Below, in pieces: positions 45,022 through 53,875 of a DNA stretch of 64,000 nt. Origin of the DNA: Brevibacillus fluminis (GTDB lineage Bacteria; Bacillota; Bacilli; Brevibacillales; Brevibacillaceae); assembly GCF_003710825.1 (NCBI RefSeq), contig NZ_RHHQ01000012.1, forward strand, positions 248,001 to 312,000, given 5' to 3'. Position 1 is the first letter of the stretch. Each line of letters begins with the position of its first letter. The position numbers and the translations under genes were made by a program. The notes beneath the pieces were generated by a model. It was not told where the DNA came from. It saw nothing but the letters and a program-made list of their open reading frames with translations, and searched no databases.

Positions 45022-45151
45022 GTGCCGTTTAACTGCTTCCGTTGAGGATTTTCGGGATGTTTGCAATCTCTGCCTGTTCCTCCGTTTGGTGATTTTATCT
45101 AAATCAGCTTCCGATTTTCGAGTCATCAATAAGTGAAATTTTTGTGCGACC

Positions 45152-45210
45152 TAGACAATTCAAAACGTCAGCGATTATCATAGGAGACAGTAATAATGAT
45201 AATTCTTTTC
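45152..45210 (+). promoter_or_regulatory. feo promoter with Fur box
   Basis: The 19-mer AATAATGATAATTCTTTTC (45192-45210) matches the Fur consensus GATAATGATAATCATTATC at 15 of 19 positions. A promoter candidate, TAGACA (45152) with an 18-nt spacer and TATCAT (45176), places the start site just before it, so Fur would block transcription when iron is plentiful. Confidence 0.8.
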
Positions 45211-45240
45211 ATTTATGAATGCTAAGGATGCGAGACATAG

Positions 45241-45468
45241 ATGGTGTTAAGTGAATGCAGCATTGGCACAAGCGCACGGATCCTCGCGTTGGACATGGCA
45301 GACGCCCAGCGAAAACGGATGATGGATCTCGGGTTGATGCCGGGAACAGAAGTGAAGTTGGTGCGGAAAGCGCCGCTCGGCGACCCGATCGTCGTGCAGG
45401 TGCGCGGCTATTTGATCAGCTTTCGAATATCGGAAGCGCGTCGGATCGAAATCGAAAGAATACCCTAG
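45241..45468 (+). CDS. feoA: ferrous iron transport protein A
   Basis: 75 residues, an SH3-like FeoA domain (RKRMMDLGLMPGTEVKLVRK, GYLISFRISEA). Cytoplasmic accessory to FeoB. Preceded by a Fur box and followed within 16 bp by feoB. The ribosome site is weak (AAGGA). Confidence 0.93.
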   Translation: MVLSECSIGTSARILALDMADAQRKRMMDLGLMPGTEVKLVRKAPLGDPIVVQVRGYLISFRISEARRIEIERIP

Positions 45469-45483
45469 ATTTAATGGAAGAAG

Positions 45484-47484
45484 TTGGTCGTTGTGAAAAC
45501 CATCATCGCATTGGCGGGCAACCCCAATGCCGGAAAAACCTCTTTGTTTAATGTGTTGACAGGCACGCGGCAGCAAGTGGGCAACTGGCCGGGTGTCACG
45601 GTTGAGAAAAAAGAAGGCGTGATCAAAGGGCTCGATGGGAGTGTGCTGATCGACCTGCCGGGGATCTACAGCTTATCTGCGCAATCGCTTGAGGAAAAGC
45701 TGGCGATCTCCTATCTGTTGCTGGAAACGCCTGATACGATCGTCAATATCGTCGATGCCTCCAATCTGGAGCGCAATTTGTACTTTTCGCTGCAGCTTTT
45801 GGAGATGGGCCTGCCCAGCATCGTCGTGCTCAATATGATGGATGTGGCGCGTTCGCGCGGACTACATATCGATGAAAACAAGCTTGCAGACCGTTTGGGC
45901 GTCCCTGTCATTCCGATGGTGGCGCGCAAAGGCAGTGGTCATGAGCGATTGCTGGGACAGCTTGCGGAACGCCGGGCGACTACAAGCATGCTTACGCTCG
46001 CGTATCCTTCCGAGGTGGAGGAGGCGATCGGCCGATTGCTTCCTCATTGCAGCGACATTCAGCTGGGGCAAGCGCTCAACCCGCGTTGGCTCGCTGCGAT
46101 GTGGCTGGAGCGCAACGAATCGGTCGAGCAATTGATTCAGGCACGCGTCACGCAAGCTGTGTATCGGGACATGGAACGAATCCGTGATGAATACCGGCTC
46201 GCCGACCAATTGATCCGCAATGCGCGGTACACGTGGATCGAAAATTTGCTGACTGATGTGACGGAGCGGAAAAAACAGGTGGCCAGCACATGGAGCGACC
46301 GGATCGACAGCGTGGTTCTGCACCGCATCTGGGGGATTCCGATCTTTCTCGGATTTATGTATCTAGTGTTCCAGCTGACGTTCAGCTGGATCGGGACGAC
46401 GCTGTCGGATGCGATGGATGCGTTTTTCAATGGCACGCTGACGGAATGGGTGCAGCAGGCGCTTGCGCTGATGGACAGTCCTGAGTGGTTTAGCAAGCTG
46501 GTGACCGACGGGATATTGGCGGGTGTGGGCTCAGTCCTCGTGTTTGTGCCGCAGATCGCGATCCTGTTTCTCTGCTTGTCCTTTTTGGAGGACTCCGGTT
46601 ATATGGCGCGCGCTGCGATTTTGATGGACCGGTTCATGCTGGCGATCGGCTTGAACGGAAAAGCCTTCATCCCGCTGATTCTCGGGTTTGGCTGCAATGT
46701 GCCGGCGATCATGGCGACGCGCACGCTGGAAGACCCAAAAGGACGACTGGTCACCGCGCTGATCGCGCCGTTTATGTCCTGCTCGGCGAGGTTGTCCGTA
46801 TTTTCCTTGTTTGTGGCGGCGTTTTTTACCAATCATCAAGCGGAAATCGTGTTCATCCTCTATGTGACCGGGATTTTGATGGCCGTGTTTACCGCATTTT
46901 TGCTGAAGCGATTCATCAAGGCGGAGGAAGGGCTGTTCCTGATGGAATTGCCGCCGTATCGTGCGCCGATGGTCAAAAGCTTGCTATTGCACACGTGGGA
47001 CAAAGCCAAAGGATTTGTGCGCAAAGCCGGTACGATCATTTTCGGGATGTCAGTGCTGATCTGGTTCCTCGGCAATTACTCCTGGCATGGTGCAGCCCCG
47101 ATGAATGAGAGCTTCCTCGCAGCCATCGGCGGAAGCATCGCGCCGCTGTTCGCACCAATGGGCTTTGCGACTTGGCAAGCGGGCGTATCGCTGATCACTG
47201 GGTTTTTGGCGAAAGAAGTCGTCGTCACGACGATGAGCATCGCGTATATGGCGGGAGACAGCGGCAATTCGCTGATGGCTTCGCTGCAAGGCGCGTTTTC
47301 CCCGGCAGCAGCGCTTTCCTTTCTGTTTTTCTTGCTTCTGTATACCCCGTGCGTGTCCACGGTCGTTATCATGAAAAAAGAAACAGGTTCGTGGAAGTGG
47401 ACGATTCTTTCTGTCGTATACAGCTTTGTGGCGGCGTGGGTTGTGGCGTTGCTCGTCTATGAAGTGGCGCGAGTCATTTACTAA
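45484..47484 (+). CDS. feoB: ferrous iron transporter B
   Basis: 666 residues. N-terminal GTPase with G1 GNPNAGKTSLFN, G3 DLPG and G4 NMMD, a helical GDI region to about 275, then the membrane part with two Gate regions (GCNVPAIMATRTLEDPKGRL at about 400 and a second near 570). Start is TTG 45484 or GTG 45493; neither has an ideal ribosome site. Imports ferrous iron. Confidence 0.95.
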   Translation: MVVVKTIIALAGNPNAGKTSLFNVLTGTRQQVGNWPGVTVEKKEGVIKGLDGSVLIDLPGIYSLSAQSLEEKLAISYLLLETPDTIVNIVDASNLERNLYFSLQLLEMGLPSIVVLNMMDVARSRGLHIDENKLADRLGVPVIPMVARKGSGHERLLGQLAERRATTSMLTLAYPSEVEEAIGRLLPHCSDIQLGQALNPRWLAAMWLERNESVEQLIQARVTQAVYRDMERIRDEYRLADQLIRNARYTWIENLLTDVTERKKQVASTWSDRIDSVVLHRIWGIPIFLGFMYLVFQLTFSWIGTTLSDAMDAFFNGTLTEWVQQALALMDSPEWFSKLVTDGILAGVGSVLVFVPQIAILFLCLSFLEDSGYMARAAILMDRFMLAIGLNGKAFIPLILGFGCNVPAIMATRTLEDPKGRLVTALIAPFMSCSARLSVFSLFVAAFFTNHQAEIVFILYVTGILMAVFTAFLLKRFIKAEEGLFLMELPPYRAPMVKSLLLHTWDKAKGFVRKAGTIIFGMSVLIWFLGNYSWHGAAPMNESFLAAIGGSIAPLFAPMGFATWQAGVSLITGFLAKEVVVTTMSIAYMAGDSGNSLMASLQGAFSPAAALSFLFFLLLYTPCVSTVVIMKKETGSWKWTILSVVYSFVAAWVVALLVYEVARVIY

Positions 47485-47505
47485 AAGTCGAAAGGCGGAA
47501 TGGAA

Positions 47506-47655
47506 ATGATCTATCTAGTGATGGCTGTAGTTCTGGGCTTTGCGACATGGCAACTGATCGCGTTTGCGAAACGGGCGAGGGCGGGCAAATGCGGCGGCGG
47601 AGGCTGCAGCGGCTGTGCAGCAGCGGACGGAAACATGATATGCACCAAAAAATAA
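47506..47655 (+). CDS. FeoB-associated Cys-rich membrane protein
   Basis: 49 residues from the ATG at 47506 (AAAGGCGG 7 nt upstream). One membrane helix (IYLVMAVVLGFATWQLIAF), a basic stretch, then a Gly/Cys cluster (GKCGGGGCSGCAA) and a final Cys. This is the usual third gene of Firmicute feo operons. The role is probably iron handling or FeoB assembly. Confidence 0.85.
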   Translation: MIYLVMAVVLGFATWQLIAFAKRARAGKCGGGGCSGCAAADGNMICTKK

Positions 47656-47658
47656 AGG

Positions 47659-47700
47659 AAGCTGTCAGCGGACCGATGGTTCTGCTGACAGCTTTTTTTT
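47659..47700. terminator. terminator of the feo operon
   Basis: A perfect 11-bp stem AAGCTGTCAGC / GCTGACAGCTT and eight T's, just before the convergent permease gene. Confidence 0.92.
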
Positions 47701-47710
47701 GCATGTTCGT

Positions 47711-49117
47711 CTAGGCGATCTTTTCATCTTCCGGGACGTCTCTTGCTTGCTCGCGAGCGTAATACTTACCTTTGGTCGCCACTGCCAGAATCACTGTCAA
47801 GGCAAAGGCAAGGATGGCAGCGAAAAACGCGGCGATGTTTTGCAAGAACGCCCCCATGTTGCCAAAGGCGGCGACGGTACCCAAAACGCTCGACACGACA
47901 AGCGAGATGACGCCGACTGGGTTCCACGGGTACAGATATTGACTGCGGTATTCGAAAAACAGCGGGCCGATCTTAAGCCACCGTTTGACCACAAGCGCAT
48001 CCGCGACCAATATCGCAGCCCATGCAAATAAAAAGACGCCTTGGAAAGTCAATAACGGTCCGAGGTAATCAAGCGCGCCGGCCAGCATGGCGATGATTGC
48101 CGTGAGGGCGGTGGTCGCTACCCAGAAAGTGCGTCCCGGCCGGAAGCGGAAGACGTGCTCGAAGAAATTGGCGAGAGATAAGGAGCCGCTGTACAAGTTG
48201 GTAATATTAATGCGCAGCTGCGTCAGAATCGTGAAAAGTGCGCCGCCGATCCCGATCAGATGAACAAAGAACACGCCGGGATTCGGTTCTCCCAGTCGCA
48301 CGCCGAACCAGATTCCTGCCAACCCCATCAAAAAGAAGCAGACCAGCTGCGGAATGAAGCCGACGGCAAAGACGCCGATTTTCATTTCCTCGCGCTTGAT
48401 GAATCGGGCGTAGTCGGAGACCAGGAGCGCCATGATGCCGACCAGCCCGTTCATAATGCCAATGCAGGTCAACAACATCGTCCCGCCAACCTGCGCACCC
48501 TCCGGCAAAAAGGACCAGATTCCGCCGGTGTAGGCGGGGGCAACTCTCATAGCCGCGACGATGCCTGCGCCAAGCAGGACGATGAAGACGGGCAGCGTCC
48601 ATTTTTGCAGCTTCTCCAATTGCTTCATACCAAACCAGTTGAACGGAATGACGATCAGTCCGAAAAAAACCATCAGCACCCAAACGGGCACGACCTGTAC
48701 ATATTCATGGACAGCGCTGGCCATGATGGACCCCTCAATTGCGGAATACATGATGAAGTTCATCGCATAAATGAAAGACGTGATCGATGCGCCGACATAG
48801 CCGAACCCGCCGCCGCGCGCCATGAGATTGGTGTTCAGGCCGGATTTGGCAGCGTAATAGGCGATCGCGATCCCCAAAACACCACCGACTACAGTCGCAT
48901 AAATTTCGGCGATCAATGCATTCATGCTGCCGTAGGCTGTGGCCATCAGGCTGCCCATCTGCATGAAGACCATGGCGGTTGCGACTCCCAGCGTCACATT
49001 GGTGATGCTCCACCATTTCATGCGGTAGTGCACAGGTACTTTTTCCAATGCGTAGTCTTCCTTTTGTTCCTTGGAGGAATCGCCGGATGAGGTAGCGGGA
49101 CGTATGATTTCTGCCAC
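47711..49117 (-). CDS. NCS1-family purine/cytosine/hydantoin-type permease
   Basis: 468 residues from the GTG at 49117 (AAAGGGG 9 nt upstream). Twelve predicted helices; starts with the family's WWSITNVTLGVATAMVFMQM region and contains the helix 3 segment NLMARGGGFGYVGASITSF. Relatives (CodB, Mhp1) import cytosine, purines, allantoin or hydantoins with Na+ or H+. It is divergent from hyuAB and shares a sigma-54 control region with it, so it very likely imports the substrate of that pathway. Confidence 0.88.
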   Translation of the reverse strand: MAEIIRPATSSGDSSKEQKEDYALEKVPVHYRMKWWSITNVTLGVATAMVFMQMGSLMATAYGSMNALIAEIYATVVGGVLGIAIAYYAAKSGLNTNLMARGGGFGYVGASITSFIYAMNFIMYSAIEGSIMASAVHEYVQVVPVWVLMVFFGLIVIPFNWFGMKQLEKLQKWTLPVFIVLLGAGIVAAMRVAPAYTGGIWSFLPEGAQVGGTMLLTCIGIMNGLVGIMALLVSDYARFIKREEMKIGVFAVGFIPQLVCFFLMGLAGIWFGVRLGEPNPGVFFVHLIGIGGALFTILTQLRINITNLYSGSLSLANFFEHVFRFRPGRTFWVATTALTAIIAMLAGALDYLGPLLTFQGVFLFAWAAILVADALVVKRWLKIGPLFFEYRSQYLYPWNPVGVISLVVSSVLGTVAAFGNMGAFLQNIAAFFAAILAFALTVILAVATKGKYYAREQARDVPEDEKIA

Positions 49118-49205
49118 GTGAATCAACCCCTTTATTCGAATGATTATTTCTGGACAACCAGGACGCGTACCGTTCCTCCTTTCCTGTTTTGCAAACTGTT
49201 AGATA

Positions 49206-49221
49206 AGCAATCCACGTACCA
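49206..49221 (-). promoter_or_regulatory. sigma-54 promoter of the NCS1 permease
   Basis: On the minus strand TGGTAC-GTGGA-TTGCT, with GG and GC in exact -24/-12 spacing, 89 bp before the permease start codon. Confidence 0.88.
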
Positions 49222-49364
49222 AGCAAAAAAAAGATGGAATTATTTGAATTTTTCGATTGTAATCTTTCATTTTTGCAAGAAGTCAAGGATAGCGACTTCG
49301 GATTTGCAATCGATTAGGGGCCAAAAAGTAGCGAGACTGCCAGTTTTGACGGCGAAAAAAACGG

Positions 49365-49403
49365 TCTTTCAAAAGTGAAAGATCATCTTTCGTTTTTGAA
49401 ACA
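49365..49403. promoter_or_regulatory. paired enhancer dyads for the sigma-54 activator
   Basis: TCTTTC-N6-GAAAGA (49365-49382) and TCTTTC-N6-GAAACA (49386-49403) start 21 bp apart, two helical turns. A more degenerate copy, TCTTTC-N6-GCAAGA, is at 49263-49280. They lie about 90 bp upstream of the hyuA -24 element and 145 bp from that of the permease, the usual position for enhancer-binding proteins. The rest of the 49118-49683 gap holds the two promoters and the hyuA leader. Confidence 0.75.
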
Positions 49404-49490
49404 TTTTTGCGTCTTTGTTGCAAGCCAAAAGCGGGCGATACCGCTGCTTTCGCCTTGTTACCACTGGAAATCAATCCGTTTTTTCACTGT

Positions 49491-49506
49491 TGGTACGCTC
49501 TTTGCT
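49491..49506 (+). promoter_or_regulatory. sigma-54 promoter of hyuAB
   Basis: TGGTAC-GCTCT-TTGCT is a full -24/-12 match. The expected start site is near 49517, giving a leader of about 165 nt to hyuA. A 50-codon open frame starts at 49515, right at that site, but has no ribosome site. Confidence 0.88.
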
Positions 49507-49683
49507 ATTGCTTCATGTACAAGTCGCGGCAAGCGCAGACAGCAGGGGAGAGGAGGCAGACGGCGCTGGCTTACGTGTTGCGTGGAATCGCAATGCCCGA
49601 GCCAACCATGACGGAAGGCTTGTCGGCAAGCGTGACAAACCAAAACAGAAATTTCGAAAAATCATAAGTATGGAGGGCAGACA

Positions 49684-51726
49684 ATGGGCAAATATCAGCT
49701 GGCAGTCGATGTAGGTGGAACGTTTACGGACGTGTTCATTTTTGATGAGGAATCGAAGAAAATTTCGGTGACAAAAGTATCTTCAACACCGCACAATCCT
49801 GCGGTCGGGATTTTGACGGGCATCGCGCAATCGGCCGTATCGACAAAAGACATTCATCTGTTTTCGCACGGAACGACGGTTGGACTGAATGCGCTGATTA
49901 CACGGAGGCTGCCGAAAACGGCGCTGGTAACGACAAAGGGGTTCCGGGACGTGGCGGAAATTCGCCGCGGTACCAAGCTGGACTTGTGGGATGCCTACGC
50001 AGATGTGGCGCCGCCTTATATCAAGCGACGCGATCGGTTTGAGCTGGAGGAGCGCGTGGATTATACAGGCAAGCTGCTTACCGCTGTCGATGAAGAGGAG
50101 GCACGGGAGCTCGCCCGCTTGTTGAAGAAGCGAGGTGTCCAGTCTGTTGCGATCTGCTTTATGAATGCGTATACAAATGGCGTCAATGAGCGGAAAGTGA
50201 AGGAGATTTTGCAGGAAGAACTGCCCGAAGTCTACATTTGCACGTCGAGCGAGACGCTGCCGGAAATTTTCGAGCATGAGCGGATGAGCACAACGATTGT
50301 CAATGCAGTGCTGGGGCCGATCCTCTCGACTTATATCCGGAATTTGACAGACGAAATGCGGGACAAAGGCTACGAGGGCGATGTGCTCGTGCTGCATTCG
50401 GGCGGCGGAGTCATGACCTCGGAGACAGTGCCGAAGTTTGCCGCCAGACTCGCCAGCTCCGGAATTGCTGCGGGGGCAATCGCCAGCTCCTATATCGCCA
50501 AGCTGTGCGGCTATCAGAATGCGATCGGGCTGGACATGGGGGGAACAAGCACAGACATCTCGCTCATGTATGACGGCGATTTGCGGATTACGAAAGACTG
50601 GTACATCGAATACGGCTACCCAATCGGATTCCCTAGCATCGAGATCTTAAGCATTGGTGCGGGTGGAGGCAGCCTCGCCTGGATCGACGAGGGCGGCTCC
50701 TTGCGCAACGGCCCGCAGAGCGCTGGCGCCGATCCGGGTCCTGCCTGCTACATGAAGGGAGGCAAGGAGCCGACCAACACCGATGCCAACGTGCTGCTCG
50801 GACGCCTGAACACCCGGCTGCTCAGCGGCCAAATGACGCTGAATAAAGATGCTTCACGCCACGTCATCAGCGAAAAAATCGGGACGCCGTTTACGCTGTC
50901 CGACGAAGAGGCGGCCAATTCCATTTTGAAGGTAGCCAATGCCAATATGTGTGATGCACTGCGGCTCATCTCCATCCGCCGCGGCTACGATCCGCGCGAT
51001 TTCGCCCTGGTGGTCTTTGGTGGAGCGGGTGCGCTGCACGGCGCTTATTTGGCAAAGGAGATGGAGATTCCGACCGTGATCGTCCCGCCGTATCCCGGCA
51101 TCACCTCCGCGATGGGCTGCCTTTTGGTCGACGTGCGCCACGACATTTCGAAAACGTATCTGGTCAATGCGGCGGATGTGACCGCCGAGCAGCTGGAGAA
51201 CGAATTTCAGGCGATGGAAGAAGAGGCAGCTGGTTTGCTGGCTTCTGAGGGCATCGGTGGTGAGGAGATGAAGCTGGTCCGCTATTTGGACATGCGCTAC
51301 AACGGCCAATGGCGCTCGCTGGAGGTCGCAATGAACCGTCCGATTCATTCCTTGGCAGACGCACTTGAGCGGTTCCACCAGGAGCACCAGCGGGAGTTCG
51401 CTTTCTCGAGCCGCGAGCAAAGTGTGGAAATCTATGGCCTGCGCGTGGAGGCGATCGGGCTTGTGCCAAAGCCGAACTTGCCTAGCTACGAACCAGAGGG
51501 GACGCTTGAAGACGCGCTGACGGGTTACCGCCAAGTTTATTTCGAAGAAGCGGGTGGTTATGTAGCAACACCGATTTACGATCGCGAACAAATGCCGGTC
51601 GCAAGCGAATTCACCGGTCCGGCCATCGTGGAGCAGCTGGACTCCACGACCGTAATCCCACCGGGCTTTTGCGTGAAAGTGGACGAATACAAAAATATGA
51701 TCTTGACCTACGGGGAGGCGAAATAA
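49684..51726 (+). CDS. hyuA: hydantoinase/oxoprolinase subunit A (HyuA-like)
   Basis: 680 residues, GGAGGG upstream. N-terminal Hydant_A_N with DVGGTFTDVFIFD (actin-like ATP loop), SHGTTVGLNAL, then the catalytic core (LDMGGTSTDISLMYDGD, SIGAGGGSLAWIDEGG, AGADPGPACY). With HyuB it forms ATP-dependent enzymes that open cyclic amides or phosphorylate a lactam/ketone: N-methylhydantoinase, 5-oxoprolinase, caprolactamase, acetone carboxylase. The exact substrate is not readable. One base separates it from hyuB. Confidence 0.92.
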   Translation: MGKYQLAVDVGGTFTDVFIFDEESKKISVTKVSSTPHNPAVGILTGIAQSAVSTKDIHLFSHGTTVGLNALITRRLPKTALVTTKGFRDVAEIRRGTKLDLWDAYADVAPPYIKRRDRFELEERVDYTGKLLTAVDEEEARELARLLKKRGVQSVAICFMNAYTNGVNERKVKEILQEELPEVYICTSSETLPEIFEHERMSTTIVNAVLGPILSTYIRNLTDEMRDKGYEGDVLVLHSGGGVMTSETVPKFAARLASSGIAAGAIASSYIAKLCGYQNAIGLDMGGTSTDISLMYDGDLRITKDWYIEYGYPIGFPSIEILSIGAGGGSLAWIDEGGSLRNGPQSAGADPGPACYMKGGKEPTNTDANVLLGRLNTRLLSGQMTLNKDASRHVISEKIGTPFTLSDEEAANSILKVANANMCDALRLISIRRGYDPRDFALVVFGGAGALHGAYLAKEMEIPTVIVPPYPGITSAMGCLLVDVRHDISKTYLVNAADVTAEQLENEFQAMEEEAAGLLASEGIGGEEMKLVRYLDMRYNGQWRSLEVAMNRPIHSLADALERFHQEHQREFAFSSREQSVEIYGLRVEAIGLVPKPNLPSYEPEGTLEDALTGYRQVYFEEAGGYVATPIYDREQMPVASEFTGPAIVEQLDSTTVIPPGFCVKVDEYKNMILTYGEAK

Positions 51727-51727
51727 G

Positions 51728-53707
51728 ATGAGCCAGGTGCGAGAGCAAGCGACCGCCTACAAAAGCAAGCTGGACCCAGTTACCTTTGAAGTGTTGAAAA
51801 ATGCGTTCGTCAATCTGGTGGACCAGATGTCCGAGCAAATCTTGCGGACGTGCTATTCGTTCGTCATCTATAACCGCGATTTCAGCTCGGCGATTTGCGA
51901 CGCCAAGGGCAACACGATCATGCAGGGGACACAAGACATTTCCGTGCACGTGGGCACACTGCATCTGACGGCAAAAGCGGTGATCGAAGATTTCGGAGAC
52001 GACATCCATCCAGGAGACGTTTTTCTGGTGAATGATCCGTATCGCGGCGGCACCCATTTTTGCGACGTGCGCATCGTCCGTCCGGTTTTCCATGAGGGCG
52101 AATTGATCGCTTTCATGCAGTCCAACGGCCACTGGGCCGATGTGGGCGGTTCGGTCCCCGGCTCGTTTGACGTGCAGTCACAGGACCATTATGGTGAGGG
52201 GATGCGTATTCCCCCGGTGAGAATGTGGAGCCGCGGCGTCTTTCTCGCGGATGTCGCGAATTTGCTCGCAGCCAATATGCGTCTGCCGCAAGAGCGGCTG
52301 GGTGACCTGCGCTCGCAGGCGGAGGCGACGCACGTCGGTGAGCGCCAGCTGCTGCAGTTGATCAAAAAATATGGCCGTGAAACGGTGCTGACCGCGTTCG
52401 ACGAGGTGCAAGATTATGTGGAGCGTCTGGCCAAGTCCAAAATCGCGCAGCTGCCGAATGGCACATGGGAGACAACCGATTACCTTGATATGGACCCGCA
52501 GCAGGGCGATGGCTTGATTCCGATCAAGGTGAAAATGACGATTGACCAGGATACGATCACGTATGATTTGAACGGGTCGCATGCATATATCGGCTGCTTT
52601 CTCAATGCGGGCTTCGGCTCCTCCTTCTCGGCGGTCGTGGCGGGGACAAAGACGTTTTTTCCGGAAATCCCGCTCAACTCTGGCTTCTACCGTGTCCTGA
52701 CGGTCGAGCTGCCGGAAAACTCCGTCGTCAATGCGCCGTGGCCTGTTGCGGTATCGGGCTTTTGCTCGGGCGCATACGAAAAGATCATGAATGCGATCTT
52801 TGAGCTGTGGTCACACATCATGCCGGAGCGGGCGCTTGCATGCTCCTTTAACCTCGAATATTTGCTGATCGGCGGCTGGGATAAGCGGCAGGGTGCCGAC
52901 AGCTACTTCATGTGGTACGACTGGATGGCCGGCGGTCATGGTGGCCGCCATGAAAAGGACGGGGCCAACGCGCTGTCGCCGGTGTTCGGCGTAGGCTTAA
53001 GCATCCAGCCGTGCGAAGGGCAGGAACGTCTGTCGCCGGTGCTGACCACCCACCATCAGATCATCACGGATTCCGGCGGACCGGGTCGTTTCCGCGGTGG
53101 CTGCGGAGTGGAAAAAGGCGGGATGATGACCGGTATCGACCGCACCGTCATGTCATATTGCTGCGACCGTTCGCGTTCCGTGACATGGGGCATTTTTGGC
53201 GGACAATCGTCTAACCCGCACGGAGCGTGGCTCAACCCGGGGGAGGAAGGTGAACGTTTTTTGGGCACGATTTTTTCCAATGTCAAAATCAAGACCGGCG
53301 ACACGTTCACGCGTCCATCTGCCGGCGGCGGTGGCTTGGGCGATCCGCTCGAACGGGACCCCGAGCAGGTAATGGAAGATGTCATTGACGGTTATGTTTC
53401 GCTCGAACGCGCCAAGCGCGATTACGGCGTGGTCATCTGCGAGATCGACCAGGAGCTGGACCTCTACGAAATCGACGAGAGTGCGACGGAAGCGGAGCGC
53501 ACCTATATACGCGCTCATCGCAAGGAATGGCTGGCGCTTGGGCTGGATGAGGTTCAGGCGCTGTACGACAGCGGTCAGGCTGACAAGCTCGATCTGCTAC
53601 GCCGCTACCATGTAATCCTCGATTATGCGACAGGGATGATCCTGCCGAAAACCACTGCGCAATACCGCGACATGATCACCAAGCGGACGCTTCCTTACTG
53701 GTTATAA
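51728..53707 (+). CDS. hyuB: hydantoinase/oxoprolinase subunit B (HyuB-like)
   Basis: 659 residues, longer than many HyuB proteins (~520-580) because of a C-terminal tail of ~90 residues (from about 570: ICEIDQELDLYEIDESATEA...). Core motifs are typical: RTCYSFVIYNRDFSSAICDA, NDPYRGGTHFCDVRIVRPVF, GGGGLGDPLERDPEQV. Partner of HyuA; acetone-carboxylase-type relatives also carry such tails. Ends at a GC-rich hairpin without a clear U-tract. Confidence 0.92.
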   Translation: MSQVREQATAYKSKLDPVTFEVLKNAFVNLVDQMSEQILRTCYSFVIYNRDFSSAICDAKGNTIMQGTQDISVHVGTLHLTAKAVIEDFGDDIHPGDVFLVNDPYRGGTHFCDVRIVRPVFHEGELIAFMQSNGHWADVGGSVPGSFDVQSQDHYGEGMRIPPVRMWSRGVFLADVANLLAANMRLPQERLGDLRSQAEATHVGERQLLQLIKKYGRETVLTAFDEVQDYVERLAKSKIAQLPNGTWETTDYLDMDPQQGDGLIPIKVKMTIDQDTITYDLNGSHAYIGCFLNAGFGSSFSAVVAGTKTFFPEIPLNSGFYRVLTVELPENSVVNAPWPVAVSGFCSGAYEKIMNAIFELWSHIMPERALACSFNLEYLLIGGWDKRQGADSYFMWYDWMAGGHGGRHEKDGANALSPVFGVGLSIQPCEGQERLSPVLTTHHQIITDSGGPGRFRGGCGVEKGGMMTGIDRTVMSYCCDRSRSVTWGIFGGQSSNPHGAWLNPGEEGERFLGTIFSNVKIKTGDTFTRPSAGGGGLGDPLERDPEQVMEDVIDGYVSLERAKRDYGVVICEIDQELDLYEIDESATEAERTYIRAHRKEWLALGLDEVQALYDSGQADKLDLLRRYHVILDYATGMILPKTTAQYRDMITKRTLPYWL

Positions 53708-53721
53708 CGATTCTTTGCACG

Positions 53722-53760
53722 AAGCCCCGGGCTGTTCGGATGAGCATGCCAGGGGCTTTG
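53722..53760 (+). terminator. hairpin between hyuB and the activator gene
   Basis: AAGCCCC and GGGGCTT arms around a 23-nt loop, with only TTG after them. Probably a partial terminator or RNA-processing site. Confidence 0.45.
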
Positions 53761-53875
53761 CGCCATTTGAAGCGGGCCAATCTCCGCTATTCTTTTCGGT
53801 GCGGGCTTTTGTACAATAGGGATAGGGACAACGCTTCGGCGCAGCCAAGTTTTATCGCGACAGGTGGTGGAAAAC

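Noticed and set aside
48260..49090. 276-codon plus-strand frame over the NCS1 permease
   Set aside because: Antisense of a membrane protein gives hydrophilic Asp/His/Gln-rich noise; no ribosome site.
53722..53760. Strong rho-independent terminator after hyuB
   Set aside because: The hairpin is convincing, but there is no U-tract, so it is listed only with low confidence.
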